NCBI GenBank assembly: GCA_029706075.1
Contig: JAINUG010000047.1
Span: 1,682,675-1,746,674 of the forward strand
Direction of reading: 5' to 3'
From: Aldrovandia affinis
Taxonomy: Eukaryota; Chordata; Actinopteri; Notacanthiformes; Halosauridae
DNA: 64,000 nucleotides
The stretch's first letter is position 1, and each line of letters opens with the position of its first letter. Under the pieces are notes generated by a model. That model was given only the letters and a program-made list of their open reading frames with translations, was not told the DNA's origin and ran no database searches. Of this stretch, positions 13,027 through 24,096 are shown one piece after another. The translations under genes and the position numbers were made by a program.

Positions 13027-13243
13027 TGAAGCAAAGATGTCAACAGGGTTTTCAGTGAGCGGTGTGCTTCATATGAGAAGCTTGGCACAGATCTAGCACT
13101 TTGTGCTGATGACACTGAGGCCCCGATCTAGTCAAGAAAAGAAAAAGAGGTGGGGGCCCTGATCCAGCAGATCAGTAGCTGCTGCCCTGTGCCATACTCC
13201 AGGATCATTACGGTAACAGCCATCATCGTTGAGAGTGTGTCAG
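13027..13243 (+). pseudogene. OAS-like 5' exon candidate, copy 1
   Basis: Preceded by a good acceptor (TTATTTTTATCTCAG), one frame reads VNRVFSERCASYEKLGTDLA..ADD..., then an in-frame TAG, then KEKEVGALIQQISSCC. This can be laid beside the nucleotidyltransferase start of OAS proteins (...GTTLRGRSDADLVVF...RRGEFIQEI): GT, L and a D of the catalytic DxD region line up, but similarity is weak. The same stop occurs in copy 2, so it predates the duplication. The identification rests mainly on the stronger OAS-like exons downstream on the same strand. Confidence 0.33.
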
Positions 13244-13879
13244 GGTGTAGCTAAATTTCCTAAGGAAAAAAATGTCAAGACCAGTTACTATATCTATACA
13301 TCAGTTTTTTTCTCCCTTACAACAAAATATATTTTGTGGCTAGAAAGTGCATTTCATATTGATAATGTATTTTGATTAACATTATGAAGAGGACTTCCCT
13401 GTGGAGGATATATCTTTGAAAAAAAGGCCCAATAATTGCATATTATTTAAAAATGGTGTAATCCATCATATGGAGGACAGAATTGGACATGTGATTTCCC
13501 TCCCTTCAAATGTTCTGGTAACTTAGAGACAGGGACACACAAACACACCTCTATGTACAGTATATAATTACTGCACAATCAAAATGTTTGAGCTTTGTAA
13601 TGTAACTTGTAGGAGGTATACTTGATCTTGATCATCTCAATGGTTTTCAAAAAATATTTAAAAATACAGTTGTTTTAAGCTGAATCTAGATCTGAAAATG
13701 TTACCATGGAAGCCTTACAATTGCGAGAGCTGTGGGAATGACTTTTCAAGCCCCATGGCTCTCATGTTTGTATTGTCTGTCCTGTTACATGTGTGTATGC
13801 ATTGTCACTTTTCACAAATGAAGTTCCTAACAGAAAAATTAAGTTATTTGAATTGAATTGATTGAATTGAATTAGTTAA

Positions 13880-14075
13880 AGGCAAATTCCGCACAGATAT
13901 TAGGACGTTTTTCTTTACACAGAGAGTTGTCAATGCCTGGAACAGCTTGCCAGGTCGGGTAGTAGAGGCTATTCAAGTCTAGGCTAGATACAGTACTAGA
14001 TACACTTTAGATTAGGACATGACAAGCCTAGATGGGCTGAACAGCCCATTCTCGTCATTATGTATTCTTAAGTAC
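13880..14075 (+). mobile_element. LINE 3' end fragment
   Basis: The last coding bases and 3' UTR of a LINE: GTCAATGCCTGGAACAGCTTGCC (a Trp-Asn-x-Leu-type motif near the ORF2 end), then GATGGGCTGAACAGCCC and a short CATTATGTATTCTTA tail. The block at 40668-40800 is a second copy with the same end. Probably L2/CR1 group. Confidence 0.6.
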
Positions 14076-14149
14076 CCAGAGATCAACTTAAGGCACATAA
14101 GCAGTTATGCGCTTTCTATTAAAAAAATACCCTTCACTGACTGTCTCTT

Positions 14150-14251
14150 AAAATTGTTATTTTTATTTTGTTTTCTGATTTTATCCCGTTTTTCTCGCAG
14201 TTTGGTAGCCAATTACACCCGCTATTTTCAGGTCAATCCCTACCTTGTAGC
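14150..14251 (-). mobile_element. SINE (Glu-like head), tail half of interrupted copy
   Basis: Matches the tail and body side of the SINE at 12583-12912 and is broken at 14251 by the hAT element. Its other half resumes at 15727. Confidence 0.85.
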
Positions 14252-15726
14252 CAGGGTTGGGAGGGTTACTTTGTAAATGTAATTAGTGCCTGAATACGGA
14301 TTACACGGCTCTGAAAGTAATCCGATACGAATACAGTTACATGTCTCAAAAAAGTAACGTAATCAGATTACTTTTAGAATACTTTTGGATTACTTACTTT
14401 TTCCATCACAGATGGGTATGTTTTGGGGTACAGGAGACATTGGGAAGCTGTTATATAGCCAAAGGTGGTGCTACTTAGTACAAAAAGGGTGCTCAAACCT
14501 TTGCACACGCCATGTTCACTTTTTTTATTTGATCAGTAATACATTTAAATAGTTATTATGCATTACACTTTGAAAAAGGATGTCATGTTCAACTTTCCAC
14601 TGTGTTGAGGTCAGGTCAGCTTCTGTTCATTTAATAATAAATACTAATAAATTTGAGATGTCAATTTAGCTAAATATATGCAACATTGTATCTGCATTTT
14701 TTGTTGTAGTCGTCGTCATTAACATGTTATGGAATTAGAATGGACAGATTCAAAATTAATCATAATAAAAAGCAAAGCGATATTGAAAGGCAAGTTCTTT
14801 TACTGTTTTGATGGCTCATCATGAGCATAACTCAAACACAGCATCTGAAACAATGTAATAACTTTTGAAACTTTTTTGGCACTGGAATAACAGCGACTTG
14901 TAAGGGATATGGCTTAGAAAAGTGCCAGTGTTGGCGGGCTGTGTAGCGGCGAATGCTCGGCAGTGCATAACGTAATTGACGTATAGTAGAGTACAATTGT
15001 CTACCAAATTGGGAGAAAACTGGGAAAAATAAAAAGAATAAAATAAAATGTCATCGTTTCAACAATAAAGAAAGCAGTATAAAATTAGCAGAGCAGTTAA
15101 TGCGATGCCTCAAACCGTAGGCTAAGGTCAGGTAACAGCAAATTACTGCAGAACTGTGTTCATTAAACTGAAGGTTAGCTAACGCCGACTTACTCCAAGT
15201 GCTTTTTAAGATTCGATCGAGTCCTTTGATGCCGACAGTATCTTTATTCCTGGAAGACACAAGGTACACTGGACCGACAGATTTTTCCCATGTTCTTCTT
15301 TAAACTGGAAATTGTGTCGATAACGCCACAAACTAAAAGCTGACTTTTCTTCCATCTTGTCCCTATCAATGTTTGTCTGAGTGTGGGCGCGCGGTTTTTT
15401 TTTTTTAAACGCATTTTTTTTTAACGCAGTTTTTGGTTCTGTGCAGCGGCTGTAGTTTTCGTGAGCTGTGTGATGATAATCATGTAGGCGTGAGAATTTC
15501 ATGCTGTAACTTTAGTAATGAATATCAGCTCATTAATGTTTGTAAGGAAAACTTTCCACCAAGAATTCCAAGAAGTAATCCAAAATGTATTCACTTCAGG
15601 TTTATTAAAGTAACTGTATTCAGATTACTCGTTTTTCAAATGTAACGCGAGCTGAATACAGTTACTTGATTTTTGTATTCTGATTACGTAACGCCGTTAC
15701 ATGTATTCCGTTACAACCCAACCCTG
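14252..15726 (-). mobile_element. hAT transposon remnant inside SINE
   Basis: The ends are inverted (both read inward CAGGGTTGGG) and the 8-bp target CTTGTAGC is perfectly duplicated (14244-14251 and 15727-15734), proving hAT-type insertion into the SINE. On the minus strand, 15355 down to about 15190 reads a BED-type zinc finger start (MEEKSAFSLWRYRHNF, VQCTLCLPG, NLKKHLE) ending at a GTAAGT donor-like site. No catalytic region remains, so it is non-autonomous. A further SINE-tail fragment lies inside near 15000. Confidence 0.88.
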
Positions 15727-15977
15727 CTTGTAGCTAGCTGCCGTAGCCCTGTGACCGGTAGTGACAAAGGCGAAGTATCGTCTCCTCCATGATGGCAATC
15801 GTCATGTTGTCGACTGTAACTCCGGCACCCCAGAGCCACTCCTGTGTGCAGCGAACGTCTTGTCGGCTTCCCTCCCCCCTCCCTGGGATGGACAGCCAAT
15901 TGCCGCCCCCGGTGGGAATCGAACCCCGGTCGCCATGGCCAGTGTCAGACGTTGAAACCACTAGACCACGGGAGGCC
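15727..15977 (-). mobile_element. SINE (Glu-like head), head half of interrupted copy
   Basis: It continues the SINE interrupted at 14251, beginning with the duplicated CTTGTAGC and ending in the tRNA-like head (minus strand: TCCCGTGGTCTAGTGGTTTC, B box GGGTTCGATTCC). The box sequences are better preserved than in copy 1. Confidence 0.85.
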
Positions 15978-16092
15978 TCTGGACTGACTCTTTAAGAAAC
16001 TATAGCACCTGCAGTTGAAAAGAACCAACCAGAAAGAATCCTCCTGAAACATTACAGTACGGTGACATGTTGATTTGTTATTTTTATCTCAG

Positions 16093-16309
16093 TGAAGCAA
16101 AGATGTCAACAGGGTTTTCAGTGAGCGGTGTGCTTCATATGAGAAGCTTGGCACAGATCTAGCACTTTGTGCTGATGACACTGAGGCCCCGATCTAGTCA
16201 AGAAAAGAAAAAGAGGTGGGGGCCCTGATCCAGCAGATCAGTAGCTGCTGCCCTGTGCCATACTCCAGGATCATTACGGTAACAGCCATCATCGTTGAGA
16301 GTGTGTCAG
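16093..16309 (+). pseudogene. OAS-like 5' exon candidate, copy 2
   Basis: The second copy of the segment at 13027-13243, with the same acceptor and the same in-frame stop. Here the frame runs a little further into unduplicated sequence (SDGERKLADFSSVK). This copy is the one contiguous with the OAS-like pieces at 22682 and beyond. The match to OAS is weak on its own. Confidence 0.33.
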
Positions 16310-16982
16310 ATGGCGAGAGAAAATTGGCAGATTTTTCAAGCGTTAAAGTCAAGTTCATGTTCTGCATATTAAATATAATTGGAATGATTTATTTTGGAGA
16401 GGGAAACACTCATTATTCAAATACAATATTTCATCATTTACATCCAGACTTAATTTACTTTAATAGAGGAAATACTTGAGGGAATTATTGGAGGCAGTAG
16501 AGATAGTTATGGGGAACAACGAACTGACTTGGTTTGGGGGGAGGTTTTGGGGTATTTTTGTAAGGACATATGAAATATTGAGCCCCTAAAGTGCATAATA
16601 GACATAAATAAAGCCCATGGAAATAATGCTAAAGCATTTGTGACATCATGAGAGGTTTCCCTGGGCAGGGTAGTGTGGGGCAGTGCAATACCACTGAAAA
16701 AACAGGCAAAACACAGACGGTTCAAACATAAAGTCAAGATTTATTTATCCGCAGGGTATGAACGGGTAACTTTTCTTCCAAACCATAATCCAGAATCCAA
16801 CTTAAACATTCCAAAAGGAAAAAGGTTCTTCCAAAACTCAAAACATTCAAAAATTGTCTCAACATAAAATGTCAATGTTCATCCTGCAAAAGTCTTCTTC
16901 CATTAAACAGTTCTTAAATCAAAAGGGTACTTTCCTTGCTTTGTTTGTCCAGCTCCTTCCAGCCATGTGCTCTGTCCCTCTG

Positions 16983-17016
<34 letters not shown>

Positions 17017-17690
17017 TCCTGCGTGTGCTCTCTATACTCGCCTTGATTAGGAGGCCCAAGCACCTACACCTGTTGGAGTCGTGTTGCATTTGTAGTGTGT
17101 ACAACGTGAAAATGGCCATTTTGTGAAGTGTCCACCAATCAGTATGGGAATGTAGCACTCCTCTACTACACGTCCCCTTGTGATGCCACACATTGTAGAA
17201 TTGAGGTTTACACCACACACTTGACAAAGATAGCAGAAATGAGTCCAGCATAAGGTCTGATAATAAGTGTTCAAGTTGTCCTCTAAAAAACGCACAGGGA
17301 CTAAGGCTATAACTCACTGGGGGGGAAGCTGAATTTGTACAGAAAAAATTCTCATGGAGACCCAAATCAGCTGAATCTAACTTTTTGTATTGAAAAATTG
17401 AAAATTCCTGGCACTATTGAGGGTTATTCAGCTAAAACCCATGTTGGAGATAAGACTTTTTTTCTTTTTTTCTTAGTCAATTATGGCATGCATACACAAT
17501 GGCAATTCCACATAGTAACTGAGGTCCCCCTGAATCAAATGATGTGGAACACTTGATGCTGACTGCCTGAATGAGCCTAAAATGAGCTAATTTATTTAGA
17601 TATGTACAGACGCTCATTGCCCTATACAGAACAAAAATAATTCTATATAAAAGAGAAAGCACTAACAACAGTAATAGAACAACTTACATT
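16310..17690. other. No gene seen; CT microsatellite
   Basis: No coding exon was recognised. The only clear structure is a (CT)n microsatellite at about 16985-17012, close to an AT-rich stretch. Confidence 0.6.
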
Positions 17691-18660
17691 ATAGGTGGAT
17701 GCAGCGGATATTTGTCCCACAGAATTACAAAATAAGTTAGAGGTGAAACAAAATAGATCATGTGGATGGTTAATTACTGATAATGAATTGCTTTCAGCAA
17801 CTGGAAAAATCCCAGGCCTTGATGGAATTCCAACAGAGGTATATCAAACCTTTTATGATATAATTAAAGATCCTCTGTTGGCATGTTTTAAATAAAATGG
17901 AAAATACAATCCAGTTATGATAAATGTACAATAATGCGTATTGGCTCTTAAATACAATAGAATACAAAAATACAATATTTACATTACCATGTACTTTACC
18001 AATAAAATGGACCAATGGTGCTGCAGACCTACTGGGAATTCATATCCCCAAGAACTTAAATGATCTCTCCACAATACATTTGAACAAAAAACGAATTAGG
18101 GTAGATAGGATCTTGCAGCCATGGAGAGGCAAACAACTTTCCATTTATGGAAAAAAAATCTTACCAAATCCAGCCTTTTTTAAACAAAGAATATTTACAT
18201 TTATCTGGAATGGTAAAGCAGATAAAATTATATCTCTACAATGAATATGAATTTGGTGGTGTACAACTGCTAAATATTAAAGCTTTACATTTTTCACTTA
18301 AAGCATCCCTTATTCATAAATTATATTCAAACCAGACTGGTTTTCCTGTAGATTACTAAAACTTGCTCATCCTGTGTTTAAGGATGGGCTTTTTGCCTTC
18401 ATGCAAATAAAAGCCGCCCATTTTCATTGGATTACAAATGAAACCCTGTTTAAAATATCTTCATTCCTCAATGAAGCCATACAAAGTTGGTTGCAATTCC
18501 AATTTTATCCTCCGGAAAAAATTGAGCAAATATCACAGCAAATTTTATGGTTTAATTCCAATATAATGATAAATGATAAGCTAATCTTCATTAAAAAAAA
18601 TGCATTATCTTTATTAATTATATTATGGCAGGTAAGATCATGTCACACAAACAATTAATA
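17690..18660 (+). mobile_element. L1/Tx1-group LINE ORF2 fragment, decayed
   Basis: Broken frames on the plus strand read reverse-transcriptase and C-terminal pieces of an L1-like ORF2: TGKIPGLDGIPTEVYQTF, then LQPWRGKQLSIYGKK, FTFIWNGKADKI, EYEFGGVQLLNIKALHFSL and AAHFHWI. Several stops and frameshifts separate them. The 5' part with the endonuclease is missing. Confidence 0.75.
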
Positions 18661-20690
18661 AACATCTATGGAAATGTCTGTTCAATACAGAAATATAATC
18701 AACTTCTTGCATCCCTGTCACAAAAAAGTAATACAAATAAAAAAGTATACATGTAGAGATGGGATTAAATTAGAGTAACGGAAGGACGGAATGAATTAAT
18801 AAGAGGAAAGAAACAAAATAGCAAATAGGGAGAAGGAAGAAAAGAAAGGGAAATGGGTTAAAAAGAATAATACATTAATTAATTTAATAAATTTTTTAAA
18901 TAATCTTGACTAGCAATGTGTGCTAACACACAGAAAAACAAGCGGTTATTATAGTTAAGTCACTGTCCTTGGGGCTTTTGGGTTAAATAATAAATAAAAA
19001 GTTAATGTTTGAATTGTGTTGGGTAGGGTAGAATAAAATAAAGATGGAAGGATTATTATTTTTTTTTAACGATGATGCTAAAAAAATGTTAAAACTGAGT
19101 AGAAGGTTTTGATACTAGAAGGTATAGAAAACAACTTAAAGTGGAGCAAAATGACTCACATGTAATTTAACACACTATCACAAATTAGCGTTACAGAGAA
19201 AACATGGTCTACAATAGATTGATGATTGTAATATATTAATTCCCTTTTCTCTTTGAAATTCAGGATCATTATGGTGAAGCGGACAAAGTCTTCTATCAGA
19301 TATTAGTTGACGTGCTTCAAAGAGCCATGACTTTCACAGTGCTTATCCATCAAAAAGCACCAAATTTATCATAATATATTGGCTAGTCAGAATTGCTTCA
19401 ACAGATTGTATTAGGCTCTTTATCTTTTATTGTCATTGACATAATTATTCTTCAAGGCAGTTGATAATGAAATGGTTCAGTAACCGTCTTTTGACACAAT
19501 CTGGGGGAAATTAGTGTCGGGGAGGTGCATTTTAACCATCTTGCGCAGGCAGACAGAGTGGGGTCATCTTTGGGTTTATGGCTCTGTGAGTGAAGCCAGG
19601 GCACTTGGGTTGGTGAACCAGTGCCACAACCCTCAACTTCAGGCTTATACCTACAGTTGAGCTGAATATTATGGATCATGGAGAAAATAATTATGGCCCG
19701 CCAGATTAAAGTGGAGGTCAAATGGTATAATTGGCCTCCTCACTTGGTAGCAATGCTCTTCAGTATATTATATCAAATATCTTAACTAACACCTCGGTAT
19801 AAATGAATCTGGCTTCACCACGACCTAGTGATGTTTTGATATTCTCAACCTTGAAAAGATATCTTGTGGTAGTAAGCGACCCAAAACAAAAACATAAAAA
19901 GGGAGTCTGAACCTGGCTTGGGCTATAACTCCCCCCAAATCGTAAATTATGGGCTAAGAAGGGAGTGAGCCAACCCCCTCAACACTTAAAGTCTGACCTG
20001 CTGGTGACACGATCTTTTAGATTTTGGTGGGAACTCTACAAGTCTCTGTCCTGTTTTTCTCTCTTGGAAGATCTGGCGCCAGCCAACACCTTGCCTACAT
20101 GTGTTTGTTCTTGGTTTGGTATCATTTTATTCCATTTCATCTCTTTTGTGATTGTTACATGTCAATTTTATGTTTCGAATTTAGTATTTGTTAAGCCGGA
20201 ATATCCACTTTGGAACTTAAATCTTTTGCGGTCAGATGAGAGTGGAGCTTGACGTGGTACGAGCAAGCTTGTGAAATGGTAGTGATAAATGTTCCATATG
20301 TGAGGAGTGAGAACTAAAGCCTACATATTGGATGTTCCGATTTAGTATTTGTTAAGGTAGTTGAACCTACGTCTGTAGATTGGATGTTGAATATTTTGTA
20401 TAACTGAATAAAGCAGCTGTTCATTTTAATTGAACGATGAGTTGTATGTTTTTAAGGTTGATCCACCAGCTTGCTCTGCCTATCAACGAATTCAGAGCTT
20501 TAATTGATAATTGGTATCCCGTGTAGCGATTATTATATTAAATCAAATAAATATATTACATGTAGGATAAGTGAGGGGGTTTTAACACGTAATACCACTT
20601 GTGTTCAGTATTCAGAGTGCTGAACTTTAAACAAGGGCATTTCACTGTTCAGAGAATAGACCATTTTTTTCTTACTTCACTGTTCCAACA
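18660..20690. other. AT-rich stretch, no gene recognised
   Basis: No exon or RNA gene was recognised in these 2 kb. The part from about 19850 to 20560 has an LTR-like look (an ACTGAATAAAGCAGC block), but neither ends nor flanking duplications could be verified. It lies between an L1-type and an L2-type fragment. Confidence 0.4.
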
Positions 20691-22612
20691 TTAGGTATTC
20701 ATAGAATGATACCTAAATCCTGTTAAATATCGGGCTGATTATAAAGTACTGTTGCTAACTTTTAAAGCAGTGAATGGACTTGCACCTTTATACCTGACCA
20801 AAATGATTGCCCCTTATAAGCCGACACGACTGCTTCGTTCACAAGAAGCCGGCCATCTATTACTCCTTAGAATTTTGAAAAGCACAGCTGGTGGTAGAGC
20901 CTTCTCTTTTAGAGCTCCTCTGTTGTGGAATGGTTTACCAAGGCATGTTAGGGATTCAGACACAGTTTCAATTTTTAAGTGTAGATTAAAAACATATCTG
21001 TGGAGGACGTCGGTCTCGGCCACGTGGGAGTGGCATGGTTGCCTGTGTGTTGCATGTGGTGGAGGCCTTTGGAGCAGGGAGACTTTCCGGGGGCAGGTTT
21101 GGCACTCTCACAGGGTGTGAGAGAACTGTCGCCTGGAAGGTTGCTCCAAAGGCCGTAGTTGATTTAATTATTATTTAATTGGCTGATTGGGTGTCTGTGT
21201 GAGAATGTGAGTGAGTGATTGATAGATGGGTGATTGCCTCACGAGTCCCACCTGAGCCAGGCAGAAAGTGAGCCTATTTAAGAGCAGGTGGGGCGAGTGG
21301 GGGATCAGTCAGTCTTGTCGTGTCATGTGTGCATATGGAATGGATTGTCATGTGTGATTGAAAGAGAACTCGCACTCGGGCAGTGGAGAGTGTTTCTGGG
21401 CAACAGCTCGAGAACTCTCACTGGAAGAGTGGAGCGTGTCTTGAGGCTGGTTGCCAGAAAACTCTGGGGAGTGGCGAGTGTCTCTGTATGCATGGGTGGA
21501 AAGGAACTCGGACTGCAAAGTTTTGTCTCAAAGGTCACCGGTCATATGTGTGTGCCTGGGAGGTTCCAGGGGAACTCCGGAAGAAGAGTGTCCCGTAAGT
21601 TATGATTATTTTAGTTTGTTATTTTAGTTCGTTGTTTTTACCCGAAAGCTTTGCCGTGAGTAGGGTGAAGATTTTGTGTTTGTGTTTGTATTTATGTTGG
21701 TGTTTGTTTGATATATGTTAACCTGCTACTCCCACTGTCTCTTCCCCATGTCTGGGGGGAGAAACAGGAAGAAAAAAAAATATAATCCGGTCCGTAGACC
21801 GACAAACTCCACTCTCCAGTCTCCAGACTGCTCTGTTCCCATCCAGGGTTTGTCACGTGTCACGTCATCTTTTCAGGCTAGCCTACTGCCAAACATAGTC
21901 TAGGTGGAGAGATGGAGAAGGCCATGCCCTAGTGTCTTCTGGAGTGAGAAACTTTCCATACTGTCACCTCCTCAATGTGTTACCACCACTGTTATGCTGG
22001 TTATCCTTGATCAGGTGTGGATGGTTTGGAACTCTCATGGCTGCATGTATTCTCTGTCCCTCTCTTAATAGGTATGCTGCCATAGCTTACACCTGTCGGG
22101 GCTATCTGCATATTTCCTATGCTTGTGCTCCCCTGCTCTTACATAATGCTACTGGCTATAGCACTGCTTTTTTTCTGACTGCATGTTCTCTTCTCTGCCT
22201 CGGCCTCTGACTCAGGGGCACCTGCCCGCAAGCCCTAGATCCTGCGAGAAGTGTGAGCTGCCCCCATCAACCATCACCCCCACGCCAACCCCAGTTCCTG
22301 GATCTGGACCCTCTCCATGTGGTTTAGCCCCCCGCTGACTACCTAACTCAGGAGGGGCAAAGTCTTTCAGCCCTGAGTCACCTTGGACTGACTATGATAT
22401 GGTCTTTTTTGGACACACCCTGTGCCGGCCAGAAGAGGATGGGCCCCCCCCCTTTTAGTCTGGTTTCTCCCTACCAAGGGAGTATTTCCTTGCCACTGTT
22501 GCCTTTAGGCTTGCTTTGGGGGGGGTCTAGGCCTGGGCTCCCCCTCTGTTAAGCGTTTTGTGACAATTCAATTGTAAAAAGCGCTATACAAATAAATTTG
22601 ATTTGATTTGAA
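20690..22612 (+). mobile_element. L2-type LINE, 3' end of ORF2 plus 3' UTR
   Basis: The ORF2 C-terminus is readable (LLTFKAVNGLAPLYLTKM, AFSFRAPLLWNGLPRHVRD). A long 3' UTR follows, with the conserved GGTTTCTCCCTACCAAGGG block and an end at AAAGCGCTATACAAATAAA followed by TTGATTTGATTTG repeats. About 21100-21900 differs from the usual L2 3' UTR and may be another insertion. The same 3' end occurs in reverse at 28698-28895. Confidence 0.8.
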
Positions 22613-24096
22613 ATATGTCCTAGAAACAAAATCACTAAAATATCTCTTGAATAGCTGAGAAATAACTTTTATTTTGTATAGGCAGCAAGAAGAGCCTTTA
22701 TGCCCAGATGGTGAATTTAATTGAAAATGAGGACCTTCAGCTGATCTCTCCATGTCTTCTGCAGTACCAAGTGGAGTTTGTGAAAAGGGCCACTGTTGGG
22801 GCTCAAGGATCTTGTGCCTGATCAGACACTGGCTCCAGACATCCATGCCAACCTGAGAACAGATTACACAGTTATCACATGGACCTTCAGCAGAGGGTCA
22901 AACACGTGGGTGCATTCAGATGAACAGTGAGCTTGAACAAAAGTCTCCAGTCTGTGTTCCCTGACTCATCTCGTATGAATATGCCCCACGCTGCTACTGG
23001 GATTGTTTTTAGTAGGAGTCCCAGTAGGAGTGGTTCTAAAATTCTGTCTACTAACATCCAGGAGGCCTGCAAATATCTCTGACTAGCGGCGACTGACAGC
23101 AGTCCAATCACGAGTCAGTGGGCTGTAGTGACAAGGAATACCAACTGGGAGAGAAAGATCTTGGACAGCTCTTCACTTCCAAAGGATTAAATGTCATGCA
23201 TTTAAATGTCTGTAGTCTTTTGCCCAAAATAGACAAAATCTGCACGTTAGCCAACAAGATAAATGCAGGCATTCTTTGTTTTAACAAAACTTAGCTAGAC
23301 TCTTCTTGTGGAAGTGGAGATTGTCAACTATTCAATTATTAGGAAGGATAGAAATCGGAAAGGAGGGGGTGTGTGCATCTTTGTGAGAGCGGACATTGGT
23401 TACAATTTTGGTGAGGGCATTGTATAGACCCCCGGTCCAGAATCACTTCTACCAGATTCTTGAAAATGTCGGTACAAAATAGCTTTTTAAACACAGAAGT
23501 GATTTTATTTGGATATTTTAATACAGACATGAACAAAAGCAGCTGTCCCACTTAATGCTTTTTCCAGCTTTTGTAGAACCTTCAGTCTACACCAATTGAT
23601 CAAAGACCCCACAAGAATCTGTGATTCTAGTCAAAATGTTATTGATCTCATCTTAGTGTTCAATAAAGTGAATATTTCACATTCACTTTAGTGATGTTTT
23701 TGCATGTAGTGTAAGTGACTATCTCATAATATATTGTACCATAAAGATTAAAAGAACTACATTCAACTGTCACAATAACATAAACATAAGGTCACTAAAG
23801 AGATACAATAAGGATGCATTGATTCATGGTTGATTTGCTAAAAAAGGAAGAATGGTCAAAAGTACTAGAGTGTGAAGACACTGATAGAGCATGGAACCAT
23901 TTTAAAAACACATTTCTTTGTGCTGTTAATAAGGTGGCTCCTTTTAAAACAATTAGGTTAAAACAAATGACGGAAGCATGGATGAGCAGGGAAATATTGG
24001 AGACGATTCAGCTAAGAGATAAGTCTTTTAGGAACAGGGTACAATCAGATTTTTGACACTACAAAAAACTATGGAACACGGTGAAGAGGATGATTA

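Larger units (their letters stand above)
12374..13244. repeat. Tandem duplication, copy 1
   Basis: An 871-bp block beginning GTGTAGCTACATTTCC and ending GAGAGTGTGTCAG, with a second copy directly downstream. Copy 1 contains an uninterrupted tRNA-derived SINE (12583-12912). Its last 220 bases are the OAS-like exon candidate described separately. The two copies are nearly identical where they align. Confidence 0.92.
13245..16309. repeat. Tandem duplication, copy 2, enlarged by insertions
   Basis: It restarts at GTGTAGCTAAATTTCC immediately after copy 1 ends, then follows copy 1 through the TATCTTTGAAAAA stretch. It carries about 0.7 kb not found in copy 1 (13430-14135), then the same SINE interrupted by a 1,475-bp hAT element, then the shared block ending GTGTGTCAG at 16309. 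Without the extra pieces it would be about the size of copy 1. Confidence 0.92.

Noticed and set aside
19850-20560. A solo LTR
   Set aside because: An AATAAA block and TG/CA-like limits are present, but no matching target duplication or second copy could be verified.
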